The position numbers and the translations under genes were made by a program. A stretch of 6,518 nt of DNA from Christensenella sp. UBA7584. Its GTDB lineage: Bacteria > Bacillota > Clostridia > Christensenellales > UBA1242. Below are positions 1 to 5,533 of this stretch, piece after piece (within the stretch, counting starts at the first letter, position 1; each line of letters begins with the position of its first letter). Below the pieces are notes generated by a model. The model was not told where the DNA came from. It ran no database searches and worked only from the letters and a program-made list of their open reading frames with translations. The stretch covers positions 1-6,518 of the forward strand of contig DLKQ01000007.1 in NCBI GenBank assembly GCA_002477805.1, given 5' to 3'.

Positions 1-1
1 T

Positions 2-724
2 TGTATTACTCTTATGTTTGCCGGGCTTCGTATTGGTGAAGCCTTGGCACTTAAATGGAAAAACATTGACTTTGCAAATAAAACAATAAAAATTGAACGA
101 GCAATCACTCAAACCTTAAAGTTTGATGAGCAAGGCAATGTTAAAGACCGCACAACTGTTATTGGTGACACAAAAACTGCTTGTAGTGTTAGAGATATAC
201 CTGTTACGGATATTGTCCTAGAAACCTTAAAACAATGGAAGGAAAAGCAAAGCAAAAGACAAGAAACAAATCCAAATGTAACAGAGATTTTAACTGCACC
301 AACTTCATTTGTGTTTGCTAATGATAACGGAAGTTATAGGACTTATTATGGCACGAGAGTAATCTTTGATAGGTTTAAACGAAGAAACGGACTAAATAAA
401 TACCATATTCATTTTCACGGACTTCGTCATACTTTCTCAAATATGCTTTTTGAAATGAACGAAAATCCAAAAGTAATTCAACAACTTTTAGGACACCGTG
501 ATGTAAAAACGACAATCACTGTCTATAACTCGGTAAATAGCGAATATGTAAGAGAAGCAACCGATAGATTAAACACTAAAATTCAAGAGCACGAACAAGA
601 GCGAGAAGTTGAACAAGAAATTGATGATGACTTATCTGATGAAGAAATAGAACGCCAAATTCGTGAACTTGAAAAATTGCAAGAACGCAAAAGCAGAAGG
701 AAAGAAAAAGATTTTGAGATGTAA
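2..724 (+). CDS. Tyrosine recombinase/integrase, C-terminal catalytic part (5'-truncated by window edge)
   Basis: This is the catalytic domain of a phage-type tyrosine recombinase, which breaks and rejoins DNA through a covalent phosphotyrosine intermediate to integrate or excise a mobile element. The frame is open to the left edge, so the arm-binding and core-binding domains lie outside the window. Counting from the Met codon at 14, the active-site set is visible: Arg6 in GLRIGE, Lys54 in the hairpin motif TKT, His135-Gly-Leu-Arg138, His161 in LLGHRD and the nucleophile Tyr171 in TVYNSV. All are present, so the visible part appears intact. Odd is a highly charged tail of about 45 residues after the catalytic Tyr (Glu/Lys/Arg-rich, likely coiled coil), longer than usual for the family. 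The next gene follows after 54 bp in the same direction. The family assignment is firm; the element type (phage, ICE or small island) is not determinable here. Confidence 0.95.
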   Translation, partial: CITLMFAGLRIGEALALKWKNIDFANKTIKIERAITQTLKFDEQGNVKDRTTVIGDTKTACSVRDIPVTDIVLETLKQWKEKQSKRQETNPNVTEILTAPTSFVFANDNGSYRTYYGTRVIFDRFKRRNGLNKYHIHFHGLRHTFSNMLFEMNENPKVIQQLLGHRDVKTTITVYNSVNSEYVREATDRLNTKIQEHEQEREVEQEIDDDLSDEEIERQIRELEKLQERKSRRKEKDFEM

Positions 725-778
725 GTATTGTAAAAAATCATAAAAAATGATAAAATTTTTCTTGTTTAAGAGGTTTAA

Positions 779-1780
779 ATGAGAAAAAGAAAAAAGAATG
801 TGGTTTACAGTCTACTAAATGCTTCAAAATCAGCGATTTTTTCTGCTGTTGAAATTCATAATAAACCACAATTTTTATATAGATATCCAACGGTATCAAT
901 GTTAATTATAAACGCTTGGGAATTGCTGTTAAAGGCATATATATACAAATATATATCCAATTCAAAAATATACGAAAAAGATGATAAAAAACATACAATT
1001 AGATTTTCAAAAGCTTTAACACTTGTAAATGATGATATAAATACGAAAGAAGGACCAAAAACTTTTAACGCTACTTTTGCAAATCTTGATTTAATTGAAC
1101 AATATAGAAACACAAATGTTCACTATTTCGAGGAAGAATTAAACCCCGCAATATATATGTTATTAAGCAGAAGTGTCATAAATTATAATAATTTTTTAGA
1201 TAAATATTTTAATAAAGATATAACAAAAGAAAGTAGTTTGTTTATTTTACCAATAGGTTTTAATATCCCTTTTAATCCTGTTGATTTTTTAAATAAAAAT
1301 TATGATAGCGTGAATAATGATTTTGTGTCTGCAATAATAAAATGTATTAAGGATTTGAATGATAACGATATTCAGGAACCGATAATAGTTGGATTTGATA
1401 CATTACTTACTAGTGTAAAAAATATTTCCAATGCCGATATCATTGCTGCAATAAATCAACAAAACAAACAAGCCATACCAGTTTATAAAGCATATAGACT
1501 AACGGATGACCCTAATGCTCCAGCAATTAAATCAGTCGAGGAAATTTTACCAGATTTGGAATATAAAGAATATGTTAAAAAAATATTGGATAAAGATAAT
1601 ACAATAAAACAAAATCCAAAATTTCACGAAATAAATAAATTGATAAAAGAAGATAACACACTTTGCAAGATTAGGCACTTAAATCCAAATAATAAAAAAA
1701 GTGCGAAACAGTGCTTTTACTATGAAGCTGCCGTTGATAAATTTATTGAGTTATATCATCAACATTTTGACAGCAATTGA
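779..1780 (+). CDS. DUF3644 / HEPN-like protein, putative RNase effector
   Basis: This 333-residue protein has an N-terminal region (about residues 10-145) that I recognise as DUF3644-like: a helix reading SAVEIHNKP, then NAWELLLKAYIYK, then YRNTNVHYF. Arg110-Asn-Thr-Asn-Val-His115 fits the R-x4-6-H signature of HEPN ribonucleases, and Glu48 sits in the preceding helix where HEPN proteins often keep a polar residue. HEPN proteins are commonly RNA-cleaving effectors of toxin-antitoxin, abortive-infection or other defence systems; that role is inferred here. The C-terminal region (about 280-327) has a conserved-looking block with KIRHLNPNNKKSAKQCFYY, function unknown. No signal peptide or membrane segment is seen, so it is probably cytosolic. 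The start is supported by AAGAGG at 768-773, five bases before ATG. It lies just downstream of an integrase, suggesting cargo. No separate antitoxin gene is visible. The last residues, Asp-Ser-Asn, are encoded by the first TTGACAGCAA repeat. Confidence 0.75.
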   Translation: MRKRKKNVVYSLLNASKSAIFSAVEIHNKPQFLYRYPTVSMLIINAWELLLKAYIYKYISNSKIYEKDDKKHTIRFSKALTLVNDDINTKEGPKTFNATFANLDLIEQYRNTNVHYFEEELNPAIYMLLSRSVINYNNFLDKYFNKDITKESSLFILPIGFNIPFNPVDFLNKNYDSVNNDFVSAIIKCIKDLNDNDIQEPIIVGFDTLLTSVKNISNADIIAAINQQNKQAIPVYKAYRLTDDPNAPAIKSVEEILPDLEYKEYVKKILDKDNTIKQNPKFHEINKLIKEDNTLCKIRHLNPNNKKSAKQCFYYEAAVDKFIELYHQHFDSN

Positions 1781-1815
1781 CAGCAAATGTACCAGTTTTA
1801 GAGAGTTTTAGAAAG

Positions 1816-1857
1816 AAAAAGACCGATAGTTAATTTTATGGCTATCGGTCTTTTTTT
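1816..1857 (+). terminator. Rho-independent terminator after the DUF3644 gene
   Basis: A perfect 9-bp stem, GACCGATAG (1821-1829) with CTATCGGTC (1842-1850), encloses a 12-base loop and is followed by seven T residues. Five A residues precede it, so it could also act weakly on the minus strand. It lies 41 bases after the stop codon at 1780. Confidence 0.9.
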
Positions 1858-1865
1858 AGGCACGC

Positions 1866-1888
1866 AAGAAGATTTTTAATCTTCTTTT
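1866..1888 (+). terminator. Second, weaker AT-rich hairpin (possible back-up terminator)
   Basis: AAGAAGAT (1866-1873) pairs with ATCTTCTT (1879-1886) around a five-base loop. Only two further T residues follow before GGGG, so termination would be weak. It may instead be part of the architecture of the TTGACAGCAA repeat region. Confidence 0.35.
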
Positions 1889-1970
1889 GGGGCAAATTTT
1901 GACAGCAATTGCTTTCGTATTTGACAGCAAATGGTTTTTAGACTTAAAATTTTCGTTAAAAAATGAGAAT

Positions 1971-2013
1971 AAAAAAATCGCCAAAACCTGAGGATTAGAA
2001 AGGGTTTTAGCGA
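1971..2013 (-). terminator. Minus-strand terminator after a broken tRNA-Thr 3' end
   Basis: Read on the minus strand, TCGCTAAAACC (2013 to 2003) pairs with GGTTTTGGCGA (1988 to 1978), an 11-bp stem with one G-T pair, followed by seven T residues (1977 to 1971). It sits 12 bases beyond the CCA of the tRNA 3' fragment at 2025-2041, the usual place for a native tRNA gene terminator, and implies that fragment was once the end of a real transcript. Confidence 0.8.
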
Positions 2014-2024
2014 CTTTTAATGAG

Positions 2025-2041
2025 TGGAGCTACTGACGGGG
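2025..2041 (-). pseudogene. 3' end fragment of a second tRNA-Thr (acceptor stem, discriminator, CCA)
   Basis: The minus strand reads CCCCGTCAGTAGCTCCA. This equals the T-stem 3' strand, acceptor 3' strand, discriminator T and CCA of the intact tRNA-Thr at 2183-2257, except that the acceptor strand is CAGTAGC and not CACCAGC. CAGTAGC pairs exactly with GCTACTG, the 5' acceptor strand of the two half-tRNAs at 2321-2357 and 2421-2457, so these pieces probably came from one gene. Homology stops at the edge of the T loop; the sequence beyond (GCGTCGC and onward) does not complete a T arm. A rho-independent terminator follows. Confidence 0.7.
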
Positions 2042-2150
2042 CGACGCGTTAAGAAAAGTTGCCAGTGGCAAGTTTTTAGCCAAAGCCGGGAGCACTTTAG
2101 TGCGGTCTGGGCCCGACAGGGCGAGGACCTTGGTCCGATTCCCGAAAGAA
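2042..2150. other. GC-rich hairpin cluster between tRNA fragments
   Basis: This stretch is about 60% G+C in a window that is otherwise very AT-rich. It packs several short inverted repeats: TTGCCA/TGGCAA (2059-2071), GCAC/GTGC (2092-2103), GCCC/GGGC (2111-2122) and GGACC/GGTCC (2125-2136). The last runs into GGTCCGATTCCCG (2132-2144), identical to 13 bases of the T arm of the neighbouring tRNA-Thr but in the opposite orientation. No coding sense is seen. It could be a palindromic interspersed repeat, a structured RNA or remnants of recombination sites; the sequence alone does not decide. Confidence 0.5.
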
Positions 2151-2177
2151 CAATAAAAAAGACAGGAATTTCCTGTC
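2151..2177 (-). terminator. Rho-independent terminator of tRNA-Thr
   Basis: On the minus strand GACAGGAA and TTCCTGTC form an 8-bp inverted repeat with a single central base (the real loop will be larger), followed by six T residues and ATTG. It begins six bases after the CCA end of the tRNA at 2183-2257. Confidence 0.85.
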
Positions 2178-2182
2178 ATAAA

Positions 2183-2257
2183 TGGAGCTGGTGACGGGAA
2201 TCGGACCCGTGACCCCCACCTTACCAAGGTGGTGCTCTACCGCTGAGCCACACCAGC
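2183..2257 (-). tRNA. tRNA-Thr (anticodon GGU)
   Basis: A complete 75-nt cloverleaf with encoded CCA. Acceptor GCTGGTG pairs with CACCAGC, the D stem is GCTC/GAGC with loop AGCGGTA, the anticodon stem is CCACC/GGTGG with loop TTGGTAA (anticodon GGT, plus-strand positions 2223-2225), the variable loop has five bases, and the T arm is ACGGG-TCCGATT-CCCGT. The discriminator is T. It would read ACC and ACU codons. All stems pair perfectly, so it looks functional. No convincing promoter is seen in the 63 bp directly upstream (2258-2320), whereas the same position in the half-tRNA units has TATAGA or TATAAA, so transcription may come from farther upstream. Confidence 0.97.
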
Positions 2258-2320
2258 AGATGCTGTTTTTTGATTGAATTTTGCGGTGAAATTTAGTGGT
2301 TAAAAAGTGCTGTTTTTGTT

Positions 2321-2420
2321 TTACCAAGGCAGTGCTCTACCGCTGAGCCACAGTAGCATATCTATAAAAATAGGCTAATTTATTAAGTTTTTAAGTCGGT
2401 AATTTTAGGCATTTCAAATC
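2321..2420 (-). repeat. Tandem 100-bp repeat, copy 1: tRNA-Thr 5' half plus 63-bp upstream region
   Basis: Positions 2321-2357 are, on the minus strand, the 37-nt 5' half of a tRNA-Thr: acceptor GCTACTG, full D arm, anticodon 5' stem CTGCC and the whole loop TTGGTAA. It stops exactly after base 38. It matches the intact tRNA at 33 of 37 positions; two differences lie in the acceptor and two in the anticodon stem. No 3' half follows; instead comes the region upstream of the intact tRNA. Positions 2358-2420 are the upstream part of this unit, with a -10-like TATAGA three bases before the half-tRNA. Copy 2 at 2421-2520 differs at one base only. Confidence 0.9.
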
Positions 2421-2520
2421 TTACCAAGGCAGTGCTCTACCGCTGAGCCACAGTAGCATATTTATAAAAATAGGCTAATTTATTAAGTTTTTAAGTCGGT
2501 AATTTTAGGCATTTCAAATC
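2421..2520 (-). repeat. Tandem 100-bp repeat, copy 2: tRNA-Thr 5' half plus 63-bp upstream region
   Basis: Identical to copy 1 except at 2462 (T, where copy 1 has C at 2362), which turns the -10-like TATAGA into TATAAA on the minus strand. The half-tRNA occupies 2421-2457 and ends at the same anticodon-loop base. Near identity including the non-coding 63 bp shows a recent duplication or ongoing homogenisation. Confidence 0.9.
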
Positions 2521-2550
2521 CTACTAAGCTGGTGCTTCATATCATAGCAC
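2521..2550 (-). pseudogene. Possible decayed further copy of the tRNA-Thr 5' half
   Basis: Starting exactly one 100-bp period after copy 2, the plus-strand text CTACTAAGCTGGTGCT keeps the frame of TTACCAAGGCAGTGCT, and AGC recurs where GAGCC is expected; by eye about half of the first 33 positions match without gaps. On the minus strand it would give an anticodon-like loop TTAGTAG. The match is weak and rests mainly on the conserved spacing. Confidence 0.35.
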
Positions 2551-2715
2551 TATATTACTCAATTGATTTGCAACTTATGTTAGTTGTTTAGCGCATCTTA
2601 AGCTTTTTAGTCAAAATAGTACGGATTAGATTGTATTTTGCCATAATTGTATGTGATATTGGTGCGTGGAGATATTAGCATACTGACTTTAAACAGCAGA
2701 TTATATTCAAATTTT
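2551..2715. other. Non-coding stretch, no gene seen
   Basis: AT-rich sequence between the tRNA remnants and the terminator at 2716. No open reading frame with a ribosome binding site, no tRNA and no clear promoter is seen. Because it ends in a plus-strand terminator without any gene before it, it may be the remains of a deleted gene or hold a small RNA that cannot be recognised by eye. Confidence 0.4.
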
Positions 2716-2753
2716 GTACACAAGCAAAGCGGGATTTTGCTGTGTACTTTTTT
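2716..2753 (+). terminator. Rho-independent terminator with no obvious upstream gene
   Basis: GTACAC (2716-2721) pairs with GTGTAC (2742-2747) and AGCAAA (2723-2728) with TTTGCT (2736-2741), with one bulged A and a seven-base loop, followed by six T residues. That is a strong plus-strand terminator, yet no plus-strand gene lies between the tRNA array and this point. Confidence 0.85.
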
Positions 2754-2917
2754 ATTATAAATCATTTTGCGGAAAGTGTCAACAAAAAAAGCAAAATAGA
2801 TTAAATTTGTATTGTATTTATATAAAAGGTACTTTTGAGTTTAATAAAAGTTTGTATTCCTATAGCATTTTATTAATTAAATCGGGGTTTTGCCAAAATT
2901 AAAAGTTTCATTTTTTG

Positions 2918-2946
2918 TTGACTTTTTTGATAATAAAATATAAAAT
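2918..2946 (+). promoter_or_regulatory. Sigma-A-type promoter of the LRR/transglutaminase gene
   Basis: TTGACT at 2918-2923, a 17-bp spacer and TAAAAT at 2941-2946. Transcription would start near 2953, just before the ribosome binding site AAGGAG (2961-2966) and the ATG at 2972. This excludes the longer in-frame reading that would start before the promoter. Confidence 0.75.
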
Positions 2947-2971
2947 ATTTAAAGATATTAAAGGAGTTACT

Positions 2972-4237
2972 ATGGAAGCTAAAGTGGTTAAAATTGTTAA
3001 TGGGCGCAAACAATATGCTGTTAAACTAGATGATGTAAGTGAACTTAAAAATATTAATCTGAAATTTATAAAAGATATTGTCCAACTTGATATAAAACTA
3101 GATTATGGACGAACAAACTTATATAACCCGCAAAAAATTAATCAAGATTGTGTGGACACACTTTCATCGTTTACTAATTTAACCAGTTTAAGTATCATAA
3201 ATCAATCGGGATTTACTAATTTAGATGTTTCTAAACTAAAAAAATTAAAATATTTGTATGTTATCGGAAATTGTGATTTAGAAACAATAAGTGGAATAAG
3301 CGGTGATAGTGATTTAATTGAACTGGAATGTTTTGATTGCCAAAATCTAAAATCTGTAAATCAATTTAAAGCACTATTAAGAGATAAAATTTCAACTATG
3401 ACAGAAAAGGGGGTAAGTAAAATTGTTTTAGATGTAAATATGTATCCTGAATTTAAAAAGGAATTCGAAAATTTCTCAACCAACAAAATTTTCTGTGAAG
3501 CCTGTAGTCAAAAATTAAGATGGGGCGAAATGATAAGTGGGATATATAATAAAAGATATATTAATGAATATTCATATTGTGAGATGGAGCAAATATATCA
3601 AAAAGCTTTAGATTTAGTACCACAACTTAAAGATGATGATAATGTGTATACTGCATATAATGTTTTAGACTGGATACGAAAAAATCATTCTTATGATTAT
3701 AAAGCATTGGTTTCAAAAAGTGAAAGTACAGAAAAGGGATCAACAGATAGATTTCACACAAGTGTTGTAAAAATAGCTGAAAAAGATATAAACCTTGCAA
3801 AAGGCTTAAAGATGGGTACAAATGGAATAAAAAACGCTTTTCTTTTAGGAAGTGCAGTTTGTGAAGGGTTTGCAAGAGAATTTATCTTTTTATGTAGGGT
3901 TTTGGGTATAGATGCGCAAATTCAGCACGTAAAAGACAAAAACCAAAAAATAAATGGAATAAATGACTATTATTCAGATCATTCAATTTCACGTCTAAAA
4001 GTGGGTGATGAATATTTTTATTGCGATCCAACATTTGAAATTGCTAATTATAAACAAAAGCAAAATGGTGCATACTTATATGGGGTTATGGATAGTTCTG
4101 AATTATCAAAAAATTATTATGTTTTTGGTGGGGAGGAATGTTTTAGGGAGGCAAACAGAAAGAATATTAAAAATTTAAGTAAAGCCGAGAAACAGGCAGG
4201 AAACCACAGTGGTGTAGAAAGTAATCTTGTTTTGTGA
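2972..4237 (+). CDS. Leucine-rich repeat / transglutaminase-like domain protein
   Basis: This 421-residue protein has an N-terminal segment with degenerate leucine-rich repeats (about residues 60-135, e.g. LTSLSIINQSGFTNLDVSKLKKLKYLYVIGN), usually a protein-binding surface. Its C-terminal domain (about 220-360) is transglutaminase-like, a papain-type fold. The likely catalytic triad is Cys297 in SAVCEGFAREFIFLCRVLGI, His337 in SDHSIS and Asp352 in YCDPTFE, all present. Members act as cysteine peptidases, cross-linking or deamidating enzymes; the substrate here is unknown. A CxxC pair (Cys175, Cys178) lies between the parts. No signal peptide or membrane anchor is seen, so it appears cytoplasmic, unlike many transglutaminase-like proteins of Gram-positives. 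Start chosen at 2972 because AAGGAG stands five bases before it and a promoter ends at 2946. It is monocistronic, converging on the next gene. The domain call is firm; the biological role is open. Confidence 0.85.
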   Translation: MEAKVVKIVNGRKQYAVKLDDVSELKNINLKFIKDIVQLDIKLDYGRTNLYNPQKINQDCVDTLSSFTNLTSLSIINQSGFTNLDVSKLKKLKYLYVIGNCDLETISGISGDSDLIELECFDCQNLKSVNQFKALLRDKISTMTEKGVSKIVLDVNMYPEFKKEFENFSTNKIFCEACSQKLRWGEMISGIYNKRYINEYSYCEMEQIYQKALDLVPQLKDDDNVYTAYNVLDWIRKNHSYDYKALVSKSESTEKGSTDRFHTSVVKIAEKDINLAKGLKMGTNGIKNAFLLGSAVCEGFAREFIFLCRVLGIDAQIQHVKDKNQKINGINDYYSDHSISRLKVGDEYFYCDPTFEIANYKQKQNGAYLYGVMDSSELSKNYYVFGGEECFREANRKNIKNLSKAEKQAGNHSGVESNLVL

Positions 4238-4326
4238 ATTTAAAACAATGCAAAAATGGATAAAAGTTTTATATCTCTGTTAAATGTAAAGTAGCTTTTT
4301 AATAAAACAGTTTTTTATAATTCTAA

Positions 4327-4364
4327 AACAATAAAAAGAAACACTCGTGTTTCTTTTTATTGTT
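4327..4364. terminator. Bidirectional terminator between convergent genes
   Basis: A perfect 18-bp inverted repeat: AACAATAAAAAGAAACAC (4327-4344), two central bases, and its complement at 4347-4364. The core GAAACAC/GTGTTTC is followed by TTTTT on either strand, so it can terminate both the gene ending at 4237 and the minus-strand gene. It overlaps the first two bases of that gene's stop codon. Confidence 0.92.
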
Positions 4365-5517
4365 AAAGTATAGCTTGTTGTTCTTCCTTTTTACGTTCTT
4401 TTCTTTTTATATAATATTCGTGTTGCTTTGCTGAACGTTCTTCTTTAAACTTTGCTATTTCTTCTTCAGTCATTTGACTAAATTTTTCTTGTTCTCTTGC
4501 TTTTTTTGATTGATATTCTCGTTTGCGTCTTTCGTGTTCTTTTGCTTTTGCTTTTTCTTGTTCTTCTTCACTTAGTTGCTTAAATGCTTCTTTTTTTCCT
4601 TGATAAGCTTCTTTAATTTTTTCCCTATGCCTTTCATATTCCGCCTTGCTCTTTTCTCTCTTTAATCTAATATATTCTTCTAGTTCTTCCTGAGTCATTT
4701 TGCTTATTTTTTGCTCTTCTTTTTCCTTTTCTCGTTGATAACGCTCTTTGCGTTTTTCTTTTGTTTCTTTCTTTTTGTTATATTGGTTTTGTGTAGTTGT
4801 ACTATTGTTTTTAATTAATTTTTCCGTTCGTTTATGTTCTGGTAACTTGTTATTGTTGGGTTTTGTTTGTTTTTGACTATTGTTTTCAGGTGTAGAATTT
4901 TTTTTATAGTCATTGTTTTGTTGTTCTTTTTGCTTTTTTTCTAAATACTCTTTTATTTCAATAAAAGTACCAACTTGGTTAATCCATTCTATAATTTCTT
5001 TATACTCATTTTCTTGACTAATCTTTTTTGCCTCTTCAGGGTTGTATATGTGGTTAAAAGCTTTATTTGTATCTGAGGATAAGATAAGAAAAAGACTTTC
5101 ATCATCTACAGAATACAGATTACTGCTGTATACAATATTTTTTGTCTCATTAGTTTTTATCTCTCTTTTTAAATAATTAACAAGTGGCTTAAAGTTTACC
5201 CTTTTAAGGGCTTTTTCTAACTCTGGAGTTGCGAAAAAAATTGTACGGGTTAACCCACAACTTTTTTCTTCAAATGTGTTAACAGTAATGATCTCATTTA
5301 TTTCTTTCTCTAAACTTCTGGCAAAATTTTTGTATTTTCTAACAAGCTCTAAATGTTTTGCGGTTGAATCCACAATGCAAACAGGTTTAAAATTTTTGGC
5401 GGATTTCTTTTCTATTTCTTGCTTTTCGTTTTCTGTATACCAATGCTCCCAACTTTTTAATTCGTCTAATTTTTTAAATGTTAATTCATCTAATATTTTG
5501 TTATTATTTTTTACCAT
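4363..5517 (-). CDS. Hypothetical protein with Lys/Glu-rich repeated coiled-coil tail
   Basis: I do not recognise this 384-residue protein. The N-terminal part (about 1-195) looks like a mixed alpha/beta globular domain with no motif I can name (e.g. PVCIVDSTAKHLELVRKY, RTIFFATPELEKAL, SLFLILSSDT). Residues 196-250 are an Asn/Gln/Lys/Thr-rich linker. Residues 250-380 are almost entirely Lys, Glu, Arg and Gln with three imperfect repeats, marked by ISKMTQEE (271), FKQLSEEE (312) and FSQMTEEE (346), each followed by charged helix with Tyr. This tail resembles basic STPR-like DNA-binding repeats, a weak similarity only; a long coiled coil is the other reading. No signal peptide or membrane segment. 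ATG at 5517 was chosen because GGAG (5526-5523) precedes it by five bases and a promoter lies just upstream. It is divergent from the 167-residue gene. Confidence 0.8.
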   Translation of the reverse strand: MVKNNNKILDELTFKKLDELKSWEHWYTENEKQEIEKKSAKNFKPVCIVDSTAKHLELVRKYKNFARSLEKEINEIITVNTFEEKSCGLTRTIFFATPELEKALKRVNFKPLVNYLKREIKTNETKNIVYSSNLYSVDDESLFLILSSDTNKAFNHIYNPEEAKKISQENEYKEIIEWINQVGTFIEIKEYLEKKQKEQQNNDYKKNSTPENNSQKQTKPNNNKLPEHKRTEKLIKNNSTTTQNQYNKKKETKEKRKERYQREKEKEEQKISKMTQEELEEYIRLKREKSKAEYERHREKIKEAYQGKKEAFKQLSEEEQEKAKAKEHERRKREYQSKKAREQEKFSQMTEEEIAKFKEERSAKQHEYYIKRKERKKEEQQAIL

Positions 5518-5533
5518 TTTTTCTCCTATAAAT

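Larger units (their letters stand above)
1767..1930. repeat. Four direct copies of TTGACAGCAA around the element end
   Basis: The decamer TTGACAGCAA occurs at 1767-1776, 1777-1786, 1899-1908 and 1921-1930, all in the same orientation. The first two are head-to-tail with no gap. Copies 1 and 3 share TTTTGACAGCAATTG, while copies 2 and 4 share TTGACAGCAAATG followed shortly by TTTTAGA, so the set looks like a duplicated two-site unit with the terminator hairpin between the duplicates. Short iterated sites beside an integrase gene are typical of recombinase arm-type or accessory-protein binding sites near an attachment site; that role is inference. The first copies overlap the stop codon of the DUF3644 gene. 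Confidence 0.6.

Noticed and set aside
856..1113. 85-codon minus-strand reading frame
   Set aside because: Lies entirely inside the DUF3644 gene in antisense and has no ribosome binding site of its own.
2042..2150. tmRNA or other tRNA-like RNA ending in the CCA at 2025
   Set aside because: The acceptor strand pairs with tRNA-Thr halves and no alanine-type G-U acceptor, tag reading frame or pseudoknot set could be found.
2030..2327. Two overlapping minus-strand reading frames of 65 and 76 codons
   Set aside because: They read through the intact tRNA-Thr and its terminator and give the usual tRNA-like false peptides (MVRWGSRVRFPSPAP type); no ribosome binding site.
2321..2457. Functional split tRNA (as in Nanoarchaeum), with the halves joining in trans
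   Set aside because: The 3' partner lacks the anticodon 3' strand, variable loop and T-arm 5' side, and there is no complementary joining sequence next to the halves.
2321..2520. The 100-bp tandem repeats as a CRISPR array
   Set aside because: The whole 100-bp unit is repeated, including the would-be spacer, the conserved part is a tRNA half, and no cas gene is visible.
2714..2902. 62-codon plus-strand reading frame
   Set aside because: It starts at TTG inside the terminator stem region, has no ribosome binding site and runs through AT-rich non-coding sequence.
2915..2971. Longer N-terminus for the LRR/transglutaminase protein
   Set aside because: The extension starts upstream of the -35 box, lacks a ribosome binding site and would not be on the predicted transcript.
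3627..3875. 82-codon minus-strand reading frame
   Set aside because: Antisense shadow of the transglutaminase domain.
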